Shown: piece after piece, positions 1 through 11,200 of the stretch
Layout: each line of letters opens with the position of its first letter
Position numbering within the stretch: the first letter of the stretch is position 1
From: Eimeria necatrix
Lineage: Eukaryota > Apicomplexa > Conoidasida > Eucoccidiorida > Eimeriidae
Direction of reading: 5' to 3'
Assembly: GCF_000499385.1 (NCBI RefSeq)
Contig: NW_013654475.1
Span: 1-22,286, forward strand
DNA length: 22,286 nt
Notes under the pieces: generated by a model
Databases searched by the model: none
Told to the model about the DNA's origin: nothing
What the model saw: the letters and a program-made list of their open reading frames with translations, nothing else
Translations under genes and position numbers: made by a program

Positions 1-2481
1 ACATCAAAGATCCTTATGGACTAGCGTAGGGAGCAGTTTATAGACCCTGCCCAAGGGACTGCAAGCACGTAGTCGCAGCTGCGGGCGCAGTGCACTACAA
101 TCAGTTAGCTATCCCCTATAGGTCACCAGCAAGCCCTATTGTACTGCCTGCGCACTACAATACTGGTAGGGGTTTTAGGCGGAAAGACTTCCAGTTATAC
201 GGACGGCAGCTTGCAAATTAAGGGCAATGAGCCGCACGACTTCATTTCGCTATATTTGGGCGAATACTAGTGTTCGCTTTCATGTAAGGCAGGAATACAT
301 CCAGCAGAAACGAACCGGGTTCAAAGGTGAAAGGCAGCCTGGCTAGCTTACTTTGTTGCATATCACAATTCACCAATGCCGTTACGCTGCAAGTCTGCTT
401 AGCTTTTAAGCTAGACACATTCAAGCGAAAGGAAAATTTGAGAAGGCTACAACCTGTCTAGCTGGAAGAAAGAGGCACCGAAAGGCTGTTACCTCCGTAT
501 TACATCCTTTACAAGGGGGAGCAAATCCCAAAGCCTTAAATAGATGAAATGCACTGAAAGAAAACTCGCAGCGTAAATCCCAGGAGAAAGCATCAAGCAG
601 CTCTGAAAGTGAGAAGGAAGCGCCCACTACACGGCGGGGATCACGAGACCAGTGGCAAGAGGTGAGACGTGGCCCCAGCTCGACGGTGTGTTCGGTCACT
701 GATCCCGAAAGAACTGCCTAGAGGAGGGCCTAAAAGAAACGTTATTGTTTTTATTTATGGAAGCAGTTCGCTGCAATGTTAAATATCCTCCTTGCTCTTC
801 ATAGCGAGCCGTTCTGAGAGGAATGCAAGGGGGCAGCTAAAAGGCTACAGTTGACAGCCACTGTAGCAATAAGATCTCTTCTCCCTAGGTACTTATTGCC
901 CTTCACCTTCTGTCGCTTTTACTGGGACGACTTAGGAACGGAGACCTGCCTGTGTTGCGGAAAAATGTGCTCTGGGGTATAAGAGGAAGTGTGTTGGTAA
1001 ATGTGAAAATCAGGCAGATTAGAGATTCCCATTCAGCGATTTGCGAAGACAAAAAAGTAATTTGAAGTTTTTGTGCTAGCTAGCTTTCTCTTAGCAAGTT
1101 ATTTGTAGGCGTGAAGTCTTAAAAGGACAGGTGAGCTGCTATACAACTGAGAACGAAATCTGCCTGCGGAGGCGAAAAAGGAAACATAAATCGAAGACAA
1201 TAGTCTGTCAGGTTTTATGGCTGCAATATAAGGTTCTCATGTCTCACCGCGCCAGGCCTTAACCCGAGCGGTCAACTGTAAAAGCGTCACCTGCCACTTG
1301 CTTCTAGCCTGTTTACTACACGAGCGAGCCTCGGGATGCAGGTCCCTCTGAGGCCGTATGAAGGTGCATAAACGCGAGATATGCTAGGATAGCAGAAGAT
1401 AGCGTGCCGTCAGTAATGTGGCAGCAGCAAACCCTTCATCGACGTAGGCCGTCTACGAAAACCTGCCTGCCTCCGTCACATGGATGCCACAGTCCACCAC
1501 AAGACGTACGTCGCCAGTTGCCTTGCGAGGGATGCAACTTCGTCTTGCCATGTTGACAACGAGTCATTTTGTATGATGCCGGCCTCCACTGCCAGGGGAA
1601 GAGCAAGGGAAACCCAGAGTTTTAACTTTTTTCTATCTACGACAAGCAAACCGAGACGAGCATTCCTGTACGCAGCCACTTTCTTCCCGATACAAGCAAT
1701 GCGGTAAGAAGAATCAGCGAATTTTTCGCTTAAAAACGATGCCTTACAAGGGAAGAAAATTCACCGCAATGAGAGATTGTGGCCTTGCGCACAGGCCTGA
1801 GACTCAGAGATAATTGAAAAAGTAATGTAGGTAGGTGCTATTGACCAGTGACCCAGAGCTTCTATGTGCTTGACTATGTGTACGCGATATTGTTCAGACT
1901 TCCACGCAGTGAAACTAGCAGAAGCGAGTGTTGATGGTGGCTGGTACCAGGCGATCTAGGCTGTGTGATGTGACTCCGTGCCGTGTAGCACAGTTCAAAC
2001 CCGTGAATTTTTGGGAAAAGCTCTATTGCGCTTAAGCGTATATTTTATATGGCCGTGAGTATGCCTTGTAGGACGGCGCAGCCACAGCGCTTTCCCCGTT
2101 TGAATGCTTCCAAGACACTGCGACGTAGTACTGTACTTCTGGCAGTCTGTGCCAGAGGTGTGCCTCGCTGAAGCATGGGACATATTTAAAAGCTGCAAAC
2201 AACCCAATCTTTCAGGCATATAAGCTAGGCAGCATAGTCGTGACACCGGGTCGGTCTCTCAGCTGGCTGGTATATTCAAGGGGCAAAGAAGAGCATGACT
2301 AAGGCGGGGTTCCCCTTACCTATCCTCCGCCACAGGCTTGTGAGGATCTCAGAGCCTAGAGTAGTTTAAAGCTTCTCATTTCCTTGATCTATGTTAGTTT
2401 CCTTTGTTTCTGAAAGTGGCAGCTTCTTCCTTTCATTACAGAAAATTAACTCCGCCACTGCACTCTAAACGCTCCTTTTAA

Positions 2482-2506
2482 TGCTCCATTCTCAGAGCAT
2501 GGAGCA
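2482..2506. repeat. Short inverted repeat (hairpin)
   Basis: TGCTCCAT at 2482-2489 is matched by its reverse complement ATGGAGCA at 2499-2506 with a 9-base loop. It lies in a stretch without genes. No function is evident and chance is a reasonable explanation. Confidence 0.4.
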
Positions 2507-3323
2507 CAGCCGATCTACTTCAGTTGCCAGGTCCTAAATTGAGTCTAATGCGCTCCTTTTATAAAGCATGCAGTTCGTATATTGTGCATGCATGTGACTT
2601 ATGAGCACTTCGCAGGGTGTTCGACGAGAAGGGAGCTCCGTGTTCTACTGCAGCTCATCCTCTGCGTAGCTGCAGAGCTACTGTTGGTGTCACTGTTACT
2701 TTGTAATGCTTATGCCGCTTTTTCAGATTTGCTGCAAACTCGGAAATATCCTGTTACTGGGCTATCCTGTTACTGTGTTTCAGCATTGTTAACTAGCCCA
2801 GTGCCAGACCTGTGTAGAAAATGGCCCATATCATACCCATAGAGCAGCTAAATAGGTACTTGAGTGGAATAATGCAGGAAACGAAAGAGTTGGGATCCCT
2901 TACCACTAACTGAACAGCCAACCACCCCCAAACGCGCGGCCGAGCTAGCTATGCGTTGCCACTTCGCCGGCTTCTCAGGAGCCCTTTGCCACCCTCATGG
3001 CCATCAAAATAAAGCAATATAATCCGATATTGTTCATCATATTTAATTATGTAATTGCTCTACTTACAGACTGCAGTGCTGCAGTGCCCAGCACTGCTCG
3101 AAAGGCAGGCGGCCATGGGCCAGTGGACGGCGGCCCCTACGCCAGTGTCTTTGTCTCTTGCATGCGCCTCTCAAAAAGCATTTAACTTCTTGAAATTGTG
3201 TAGGATACCCTTCCTTCATAATTGATCTGAAGACATGCTCTGGGGACGAGTCACCTTGTGGGGCCCCAGGCTGTTTTGCTCAGCTGCGGCTTGTTCAGGG
3301 CGCGTTCTGTCTGCCGCGTGGCG

Positions 3324-3331
3324 TGCATGCA
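3324..3331. promoter_or_regulatory. TGCATGCA octamer upstream of the BRCT gene
   Basis: The palindrome TGCATGCA is seen directly. TGCATGC-type elements are known upstream motifs in Toxoplasma and other apicomplexans and resemble sites bound by ApiAP2 factors. Here it lies 230 bases before the chosen ATG at 3561. Its role is inferred from position only, and the motif also occurs elsewhere in the window, including inside introns and exons. Confidence 0.3.
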
Positions 3332-3560
3332 CTGCTTCTCCCGCAGCCTTCATTTTATCGTTTTGGTCTAAAATTATGAGGAATAATCCCATTTAATAGC
3401 GCTCAGCAGCGGGCGATGTTCTCTGAAGTCGGTCTGCTGGCCCGTGCTGCGGCTCCTTGCAAGCGCGGGGTCTTCGGCGCTGGCCTCGGCAGTCGCAAAT
3501 GTCTCATTAGCAGCTCCATTAAACAAAATTGAAAAACTCTGGAGCTGCAAAATAAAGGCC

Positions 3561-4374
3561 ATGAAGACTTCCATTTCGGCGCCGCCAGCAGCCCAGGGGG
3601 CCCCCCGGTCGGCCCCGGGGGAACGAGCGCTCTTCCGGGGCCTCAGCATTTGCTTCCTGGGATTCGACGCGGAGAGTCCACAGACAGCAGCAGCAGCAGC
3701 AGCAGCAGCTGCTGCTGCTGCTGCAGCGCAGTGTGGCGGGGAGGCAGACGGCGCAGCCGCCCCGGCAGGAGCCTCTGCAGATGCTGCTGCAGCAGAGGCT
3801 CTCCTCCAAGTGATGCAAGCAGCAGCAACGGCGGTGAGTAAGCAGCACAGCAAAAGAAGGAAGTGACTTTTTTACTTATTTAGAGATTCAAAAGTCTAAT
3901 TGCAAGGGGCAGGCTAAGGGGGCTGCCGAGGTCACCTCTTGGCCCCTCATTCTGCTGCGCTGCCGAAGTTGCTGCTGCTGCTGCTCCGTGCTGCTGCAGC
4001 GGGCAGCAGCGGTGGAAGCTGCTGCTGCGCATGCGCGTTGCTGCTGTTCAGGCGGGGGCTCGAGTGCTGGAAGCAACGAGGGAGGGGATTGCAGCAGCGG
4101 GCTTTCTGGTGTGCAACTTTGCTGCTGCATTTGCCCACCTCAGCAGGCTGGCTCCCGGGGCGCTGGGGAGGCCTGCATGCGCAGCACTGCAGCAGCAGCA
4201 GCAGCAGCAGCAGCAGCTTTTGGCGGCGCTGCAGCTGGAGCCTTTGCGGCTGCTGAGTCCATTTTGGCTTTTTGCCTGTCTCCGGGACGGGCGTCTATAC
4301 ACCCCAGAAGCCCACGCGCTATTCCGCGCCTCAGCAGCCCTCACGCCGTCCCACCCTCCCCTGCTGCTGCAGCC

Positions 4375-4412
<38 letters not shown>

Positions 4413-4735
4413 GGGGACGCGGGCAGTGCGTGCTGCTGCTGGGGTGCACGCGGAAGCTGCGGCGGGTGCGGCGGGCCCGCGGCCTCGCCTACGGCGTGTT
4501 GGCTTCAGATTCTGAAGACAGCAGCAGCAGCTGCGGTGCTGCAGCAGCAGCAGCAGCAGCAGAAAGCCAGGGGGGGCTGGGGCGGGCCCTGTCGGGCCTT
4601 GACTGGGAAATTGCTGCTGCTTGTGTGGAGGGTCTGGGCGGCTGCTGCGTGGCTGCAGCAGCAGTGGCTGCAGCAGCGGAGGCCGCGGCAGCACAGGCTG
4701 CAGCGCCGGCAGCTGAGGCTGCTTCCGCAGCAGCA

Positions 4736-4776
<41 letters not shown>

Positions 4777-6888
4777 GGGGAGTTTGGGAGTTGACGTTGT
4801 CGTCGTGGGGAACCTCCCCTGGCTCCAGAGAAAAGCTGCAGCAGCACTTTCAGATAAGCACGGGCTGCTGCTGCCCGCCGCCCGCAGCAGCAAAGCAGCT
4901 AGTGGGCTGCTGCAGCGCCGCAAGCGAAGGCTTGGTGCTGCAGCTGAATTGGCTTTGCTGCTGCAGCTGCAGCAACTTGGTGTTCCCTGTGTGCGTCTGG
5001 AGTGGCTCTTTGATGCTTACCGCTTCGTAAGGCGAAACCCTGCAAGGACCTGGGCACTTTGCTGCAGCAGCAGCAGCAGCAGCTGCAGCAGCAGCAGCTG
5101 CAGCAGCTGCTTCTTTGCCCCTTCGCCAGGCTGCTGGGGATTCCGGAAGACAGGGCAGCAGCAAACGCCCCTCAGTGCTGCTTCGCCTGCCTGCTGTGGC
5201 TGCCGCGCAGGGGCGGGCGCCGCCGTGCGAGCTTTACCCTGTGCCTCTGCAGCAAGTTGCTGCTGCCCCAGCAGCAGCTGCTGCTGCTGCAGCACGGAGG
5301 CAGCAAGTGCTGCACGGCGTGCAAGTCCTCGTGTCGGACTGCCAAGTGGCGCGGGAGCCGAACTTGCTGCAGGTGAGTGCCAGCAGGCAGGCGCTGCAGC
5401 GGCGCGATCTGCAAAGGATTCATCTTAAGTTGAAACTTTTGAGGATCTCATTAAGAAATTCAAGAAAAAAAGTGATATATTTGAGGAGAAGAGGACGATC
5501 TGCACACAACTTGGCCGGTGCTGCTTCAGCAAGGCAACCGGATGGACATTAGCTGGAATCTCGTTGCCAGCTGCGCTTGTGAGTGGTATCTTTCTTGCTG
5601 CAGCAAATTGAAGAATTGGGATGTACAGACTTCACAACTATCCCTCCTCTCTTGGGCATTTGCCCGTGGCTTTTTAACTGCCCCGCAACCCGAGAACTCG
5701 CTGCAGCACTTTGTGGCTGCAGCAAACGGGTGCAGCTTGTCAGCTCTGCGGTGAGCAGCGCAGCAGTCAGAAATTGGCTAGCGCAGCAGCGGTTCTCTAT
5801 CGCGGTTTTGTGCAGTGCAAGCTGCTGCTGCTGCTGCTGCTGCTTTGCTCCTGGAGCAGCTCTGCTGCACGAGCCGCTGCAGCAGCAGTTGCTGCAGCAG
5901 CATGCAGGAGCTTTTCCACATTCATTCGTTGCTTGAGCTGCTGCTTTTGCCGAAGACACTGCTTCTCTATTCTTGGGTGGGTGTTTTCAGCTCAGTCGAG
6001 CTCAAGACGCAAGGAAAAGGAATGTGCTAGGCTTCCCCTCAGTGCTGTTTGTGGCCAAGCGAGAAGACTTGTCGGGGCTTCTCGACTTGGCTGCTGTTGC
6101 TGCAGAAGCCCTTGAAGCAGTGACTCTAAGTCAGCAGCCACGAAGAGATACTGGGAAAGCCTCCAGCAGCCGAAGTTCGCGGCGGCAGCAGGCGCCGCCT
6201 TCGCAGCAGCAGCAGCAGCAGAGGATAGCGATGTTGCTGTCGGGCGCACAGCAGCGAGTTCTGCAGCAGCTGCTGCCTGCGGCTGCCAAGGAGGCTCAGC
6301 AGCTCTGGGAAGAAGCAGCAAAAGCTGCATTCAACTTAGCAGCAACTGAGGAGGCTGCTCTCTCGACTCCGCGGAATCCTGCAGCACTTGCTGACGCCTG
6401 GCCGCTGGCTGTGGCCCCGGAGTGGATCTCGAGCTGCTGGGCTGAAGCTCGCCGCGTTCCTGCGGATTCGGCTCATGGACTTGTGGAGGTGATCATCTTT
6501 TTTATCTTTTTTGGTGTTTCTGTTCAGCTTTTGCGGGTTTGCCGCGCCGTGGCTAGCTTTTCGACTCAGGCGCACACAGCACTTCAGATTCTTTGCAAGA
6601 AGTGCTGCTTTTCTTTGTGCAAAACTCAGGTGCCAGACTTCTGGGCCGACGCCCTTTCTTCGGACTCAGCCGTAGAAGACGCAGCACTTCAGGCGGCGCT
6701 TCAAGACTGCGGGGGTTTGGTGGTTTACGGGGATCTGCCCGTCGCAGCAGACGCCAAAGAGGCTAGGCAAGTTTATCTTTTATATTTCTTTCTTCCTGCT
6801 TAATTTAAAGGGTCTTTTCAAGCCTTGGTTCCCAATTCAAAGGGAATCCGTAAGCCCGTGGCTACGGGGCTGTAACTGCCATAACTCA

Positions 6889-6926
<38 letters not shown>

Positions 6927-7049
6927 ACAAAATGCCAGTCTTTCTTGCTTTGGGCTTTCAGGCTTAGGCGAGCGTTGGGAGCTCTTGAACACGCGCTGTT
7001 TGTCTCGTGGGACCTTCAGCAGCAGAAGCTCATGGAGCGTGGCCCCTGA
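3561..7049 (+). CDS. Multi-BRCT domain protein (7 exons, 786 aa)
   Basis: Exons: 3561-3833, 4052-5026, 5130-5372, 5604-5750, 5991-6488, 6630-6766, 6962-7049. All junctions keep phase. BRCT domains bind phosphopeptides and scaffold DNA-repair or checkpoint complexes in the nucleus. Unit 1 starts at ALFRGLSICFLGF (about residue 23), crosses intron 1 and ends near W163 (SPFWLFACL). Unit 2 ends at W409 (RLEWLFDAYRF) and has poly-Ala runs between its strands. Unit 3 starts at LHGVQVLVSD (about 478) and continues into NLLQQIEELG, KRVQLVSSA and SVLFVAK, but lacks the usual Trp. Unit 4 ends at W691 (VAPEWISSCW). A degenerate unit 5 ends at W774 (LFVSWDL). No ligase or polymerase domain is seen, so it may be a TopBP1/Rad4-like scaffold. 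The start is uncertain: an in-frame ATG-less extension reaches 3444, and I chose the first ATG. Exon 3 could begin at 5154 instead of 5130. Confidence 0.75.
3685..3726. repeat. (CAG)n-(CTG)n inverted trinucleotide tract in exon 1
   Basis: About eight CAG units run directly into about six CTG units, making a near-perfect self-complementary stretch. It is translated in the BRCT gene as uninterrupted alanine through GCA and then GCT codons, so the same residue is encoded on both arms of a potential hairpin. Confidence 0.9.
4190..4216. repeat. CAG tract, read as poly-Gln
   Basis: A pure CAG run in exon 2 of the BRCT gene is read in the CAG frame as about nine glutamines. It sits just before the hydrophobic segment ending at the BRCT1 tryptophan. 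Confidence 0.9.
4376..4411. repeat. CAG tract, read as poly-Gln
   Basis: About twelve CAG units are translated as glutamine in the linker between BRCT units 1 and 2. It is the longest Gln run of the protein. Confidence 0.9.
4541..4562. repeat. CAG tract, read as poly-Ala
   Basis: The run is translated in the GCA frame as alanine within BRCT unit 2, after an acidic/serine patch (SDSEDSSSS). The gene frame relative to the repeat differs from the two Gln tracts upstream. Confidence 0.85.
4727..4775. repeat. CAG tract, read as poly-Ala
   Basis: A long, nearly pure run is translated as alanine between the predicted first helix of BRCT unit 2 and its VDVVVVGN strand. It follows about 50 residues of interrupted Ala-rich sequence. 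Confidence 0.9.
5061..5111. repeat. CAG/CTG tract at the end of intron 3
   Basis: Interrupted CAG units occur with two GCTGCAGC palindromes. In the chosen model they fall inside the 5027-5129 intron, just before its pyrimidine-rich acceptor. If that intron is retained the frame changes, so this tract decides the local gene model. Confidence 0.75.
5820..5845. repeat. CTG tract in an intron
   Basis: Eight to nine CTG units lie inside the 5751-5990 intron of the BRCT gene, followed by further CTG/CAG-rich sequence up to about 5902. Confidence 0.8.
6767..6961 (+). other. GC-AG intron of the BRCT gene
   Basis: The donor reads AG|GCAAGT and the acceptor TTTCAG|G. Only this non-canonical GC donor joins the frame of GLVVYGDLPVAADAKEA to ALFVSWDL in phase 2. 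The nearest GT donor (6771) brings in a stop at once with this acceptor. The intron holds a pure CTG tract at 6890-6926, about twelve units, and AT-rich flanks. Confidence 0.75.
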
Positions 7050-8207
7050 CAAAGTTCACGGCTCACGAGCGGCGCGGGGCTGCGCAAATGGACTTCTTCT
7101 GTTACGCAGAAATTTGATTTCTAAATGCTAATGCAGCAGGCCATGTGGACGCAATGCAACAGCCTTTTGTCTCATGAGCACAGTGTGCTCGTGTCACTTC
7201 CCACAGTGTACTCGTGTCACTTCCCCAGGGTTTGCCCCAATGGCCTCGTGATTTGAAAGCAACTCAACTACAGCTGCATTAATTTCGGCTTTTGCCTCAT
7301 GGCTTGCATTTCCAGCGGCAAACTGCGCAGAGGAAACTGGCTAATGACTAGAGCCACGGCTTACACCTGTGAGTGTGGTCCATAATGCAGTAAGCTGAAG
7401 GCGGTCTAGGTGCTTTTGAACGAGCATTTTAAGCGGGATACTAGTGATAGTGGAGTTTCGAACAACAAATGGGCATTAAAAGAACGAGAGTTCATCACCA
7501 GTCTCTTGAGCACTACGAGGCTGCACTGGCATAAGCTCACGGGGTTGGAACATTTGCTATTCTGCATATGAAGCCTAACTAGAGAGGTTACAGCTAGGAA
7601 AACCTGGCCCTTGCTGCAAATTTAGCTTAGGCTGTTCCGCTAGAAGGTCAGGGATTGGAAATGGCAGTGTCACCGGCGCAGCCTGGCAGGACACACACAC
7701 CAAGACAGCAAAGGCCTCGCGGAAGCCGCGGGAAAAAAACAGACTGACTGGAATCATCATGCTCTAGAGGGTTTATTTGGGAATATTTGTCTGAATTTGA
7801 TGTGTATGTACCAATGTAGCAAGAAAGGAAACACTTGTAGAGGAGGCCGCGCTCACTACAGTCTCGGCAGCTGCTCTTGCGCATTTGTTGCGTCGGCTGC
7901 GGTGAAGCCCCACCACAAAGGCCGCCAGACACGCTTTGTCCCCGAATATTTGATGAAATATGTATTTTTTCCAAAATTAAAGGTAGCATACTTCTCTCGC
8001 GCTTCGAGACTGTCCACAATTTTGCCATGGACGGGCAACCCGCGGGCTTGTCTGCTCAGACCACTATGAAAGCTTCCCGTCTGAGCATTTAAGAGCATTG
8101 CTTTGCAACAACTTGAGCCTAGGAGCTGCGGCAGCTTTCAAGGACTCAGAGACTTGGCAGTTGAAACGAGCTGAGGGCACATTCCAGCGGGCTTTCCTCT
8201 TCACAAG
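7050..8207. other. Intergenic region between BRCT and coiled-coil genes
   Basis: Frames on both strands are short and show no family motif. The region must contain the 3' end of the BRCT transcript and the promoter and leader of the next gene, which is on the same strand. A 23-bp tandem duplication lies at 7179-7224. I see nothing else of note. Confidence 0.55.
7179..7224. repeat. 23-bp tandem duplication
   Basis: The unit beginning CACAGTGTGCTCG at 7179-7201 is repeated at 7202-7224 with one G-to-A difference. It is a recent local duplication in non-coding DNA. Confidence 0.9.
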
Positions 8208-11200
8208 ATGGCGAACTCTTCCCCGAGAAACACCTCTTCGAGAGAAAGCTCCATCGGACGGGGCTCCCCGTCCAGGTCTGCTTCCGCCTCAAGAATGCGA
8301 GCCCTAGGCTCAAAGCCAAGAGCAGCGGGAAGCTCCAAAGATCCCGGAGATGACGGAAACGACAGCACAGATGAAAGGTTTCAGCGAGCGCCGTCTCGAA
8401 GAGGTGAGAGTGCCCGTGCCAGTCAACTGCTGCCGGCCTTTGGAGGAATTTCACTGTCACGGGGGGAACATTTCAATATTCTTACACGCATTTTCCCTAT
8501 CTTCAACAGATATGGAGAGTAGTAAGCATTTTCGTGTTCTTTTGCTTAAAGCCTCGCACTGAATTGCTGCTTGTGCCTTCAGGTGACTCGAATTCAGGCG
8601 CCCAGAAAATAGGATCAACTGCGGAGGCCGACAAAAATGGCGGTTCCTCTCGTGAGCGATGAGTGCATTTAATTTGATCCCTAATAGCTATTTAAAGAGG
8701 CTTATGCGGGCTGCAGTCCAGTGCGATGCACCACAGCAAGCCTTGTGGAACATAATAAAGCACTTTGACACTTTGATTGTTTTTCTTTTTCTTCTTTTTT
8801 GCGATTCGGTGCTGCAGCGGGGGATAGCCCAACCGAGCGTGAGCTGCCTCTGCTTCGTAGACGCAAACTGCCCAGATAGTTCTTACCTTCAAGTTTCCAC
8901 CGCGGCTGCTTTCCAGGTCTTTGCAAGAGTTGAGAAACAGCAGCGCCAGCGCCACTTCGCAGTGCTGCTGGGCTGTTTGACCTGTTTTCTTGTTTTTGGG
9001 CTTCTCCGTTGCTGCAGCGAAGAAACGCGTAGTGCGTCTCACGCTGACGGAGGCCGCAGAAGAGATTAAGAGGCTCCGGCGCTTCGAGCGCAGAACCAAC
9101 GCGCAAATGAAACAACATGAGGAAGAAGTCAAGAGTTACGTCGAGCAAGTAACTAATCTGAAGCAGCAGCTCTTGGACAGCGAGCGCGCGCGCCAGGAGG
9201 AGAAGGCCAGCTTGATGAGCATGTATGAGACGGACACAAAGAAGCTTAAGGCGCAGCTGAAGGTAAGTCAAAGTGGATTCTGAGATGAGATTTGGCTGGG
9301 CTGCTCACAGTCGCTTTATGGAAAGCCCATGGGGGCATTCTTGAATAAGATGTCAGCCTGAGCTTGTCATGTGCATTCTCCTAGCACTGGCTCGCTCCAT
9401 AGTGTCCCACGCGAGCTTGTATGCGATAATTTCTACATTAAACCTTCGCTCTGTGGATTCTTTTGTACTTCTACCTCTAGAGCACGTCAGATGAACTCCA
9501 GCTTCTGCAAGAGACTTCTCTGCCGCTCGTTGAGGCGAGGAAGCTGACATTCAAGGCTCTTCGCAAGGGCCGGGCGCTGCAGTACATGGCGCAGCTGTAC
9601 ACAAATAACACTGTTCTGGTTTCAGTGAAGCGAGAAGGTGAGAGACGAGCGAACAACATCGCGGACTCAGAAGTGAAATGCATGTTTTCTAGAACCCTTC
9701 TGCTTCCAGCAGTGTACACGGCTGCAGTAGACGCTCGGCTCCATCATTAATTGGTACAAATCGCTGGCTGTTCTTGCTTTGAACGCAGCTCTTTTCAGAT
9801 TTCTGGAAAATGCATTTGGCACTGACCATGCGGTATTCCGTGCCAATCACGGGTTCGCCTGTGGAGTCCAGTCGTACACTGACAGCCACCTACGGCTGCT
9901 GCGACAAGAGCAACTTATTCTTCTCGCTGAGAATGAGAGGCTCCAGGCACAGGTAATTGGCAGAAGGAGTGGCTATGCAGGTTTCTTTTTATGGCTACAA
10001 CGATCGCAATGAGAAAACCTGCGGGGCCTTCCGTGGCACAAAGCAGTTTCTAGTCTAATCCCCCGCATCTGGTCTCCTGTGCAACTGCCTTTGCGTTTTG
10101 GGGATGCAATAGATACAAGAAATGCAAGTCCACACTGAAAAAAGCCGCCGAGACCGTATTTTGCAACAAGAAGCTGCCATTGTTGGCAAGCATGAAGTGC
10201 GTTTGAGCCCCCACTGCAGCTGCAGGTGGTATTATTCAAAACTAGCCGTCCTGCATGCATTTGGCTTTCTTCTGTCGTATTTGCAAAAGAAATGCGCCCT
10301 TTTTTGTAAGGATTCTGCATGTTTTCTACAATATTTGTAAATATGCCTTGAGCTCTGCTGCAGGGGAACTGGTCTTCTCAGCAGAATTACGAAGGATCTA
10401 TCGCAAAGAGTGGTACGCCTCGCCTCCGACACTCACACTGCATTTCATGACTAACGCCGCAAGAGAGATCCACTGAACGAAGACTCGCAGCAGCAGTCGA
10501 AATCTGTGCTGCAGTGTGTGCATTAAGAGCAGCTTTTACGAAATAGCTGCAGCGTTGTCTGGCTCTGTGTGGCTTAGCAGGCACCCCCAGCATGGGTCTA
10601 GCGAGTTCGCAGAGGGAGCGGCTGGAGTCTCCAGCTATTATGAGTTCTTTCTCTTTCCAAGGAGGCAATGTGAGAACTTTGGAAATGGAGCTCACAAGGA
10701 CAAAGCTACAGTCTGTCTGTGCAGTCCTCAACATGGCACAAACCAGGCTGCTTGCCTACGCTTTCCGCCGGTATGCTGCAGCGCAGCACTGTTGCAATTT
10801 CCCCCCTTTTCACCTAGTTCTTTATCTTGAGAAAACTGAATTAATTTCAATGGCTTTTCATGTGTGCCTGTGTTGCTGCTTTCTGTAGGATGTACTCCTT
10901 CTGCATGAGCGAATCCGTCGTGCAGACTATGGAAAAGGCCATTAACAGGTCAAGCGCAGAGCTCAGAAAGGAAACCATCATTACTGGATGCGCATTAGTG
11001 ACATCCTTTTTTAGGTGCGCTCGACTGATAAAGTGTACATGTGTTGGCGTAGCAAAGCTCCAGTTAAAGAAAAACTTTCAAGCAACGAAGTTAGGTGCAG
11101 TAGTTAGTTGGGACAGAGTAGAGAATCCTTCCATAGCTTTTTACTGCGTAATAGGGCTATTCATGTTATTCTTATGAGTCGTTTTGGGGTTTCCAGTGGG

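Larger units (their letters stand above)
1..3560. other. Intergenic / upstream region without supportable gene
   Basis: I read both strands and found only short open frames (under about 90 codons) without family motifs or a consistent chain of splice sites. CAG/CTG tracts are nearly absent until about 3.68 kb, unlike the gene that follows. A small hairpin (8-bp arms) lies at 2482-2506, and the octamer TGCATGCA occurs at 3324-3331, about 230 bases upstream of the BRCT gene's start. The last few hundred bases probably hold that gene's promoter and 5' untranslated leader. An unrecognised fast-evolving gene or a non-coding RNA cannot be excluded. Confidence 0.55.

Noticed and set aside
2241..2320. 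Possible tRNA-like stretch
   Set aside because: I could not fold a cloverleaf and there is no proper B-box (GGTTCGAnnCC).
2582..2842. Open frame with a hydrophobic stretch (possible small membrane protein)
   Set aside because: 86 codons, no family resemblance, no splice partners and no neighbouring support. Frames of this length are common by chance in the region.
3374..5423. Many long minus-strand and alternative-frame open frames over the CAG-rich block
   Set aside because: CAG/CTG tracts contain no stops in any frame, so all six frames stay open by composition. Only the + frame chain carries BRCT motifs and consistent splice sites.
5041..5428. Continuation of exon 2 of the BRCT gene as a Ser/Cys run
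   Set aside because: That frame loses all BRCT character. The GTAAGG donor at 5027 joined to the acceptor before 5130 restores a frame with LYPVPL and HGVQVLVSD.
7575..8098. Short frames on both strands upstream of the coiled-coil gene
   Set aside because: No recognisable motif and no consistent exon chain; they are more likely promoter and leader sequence.
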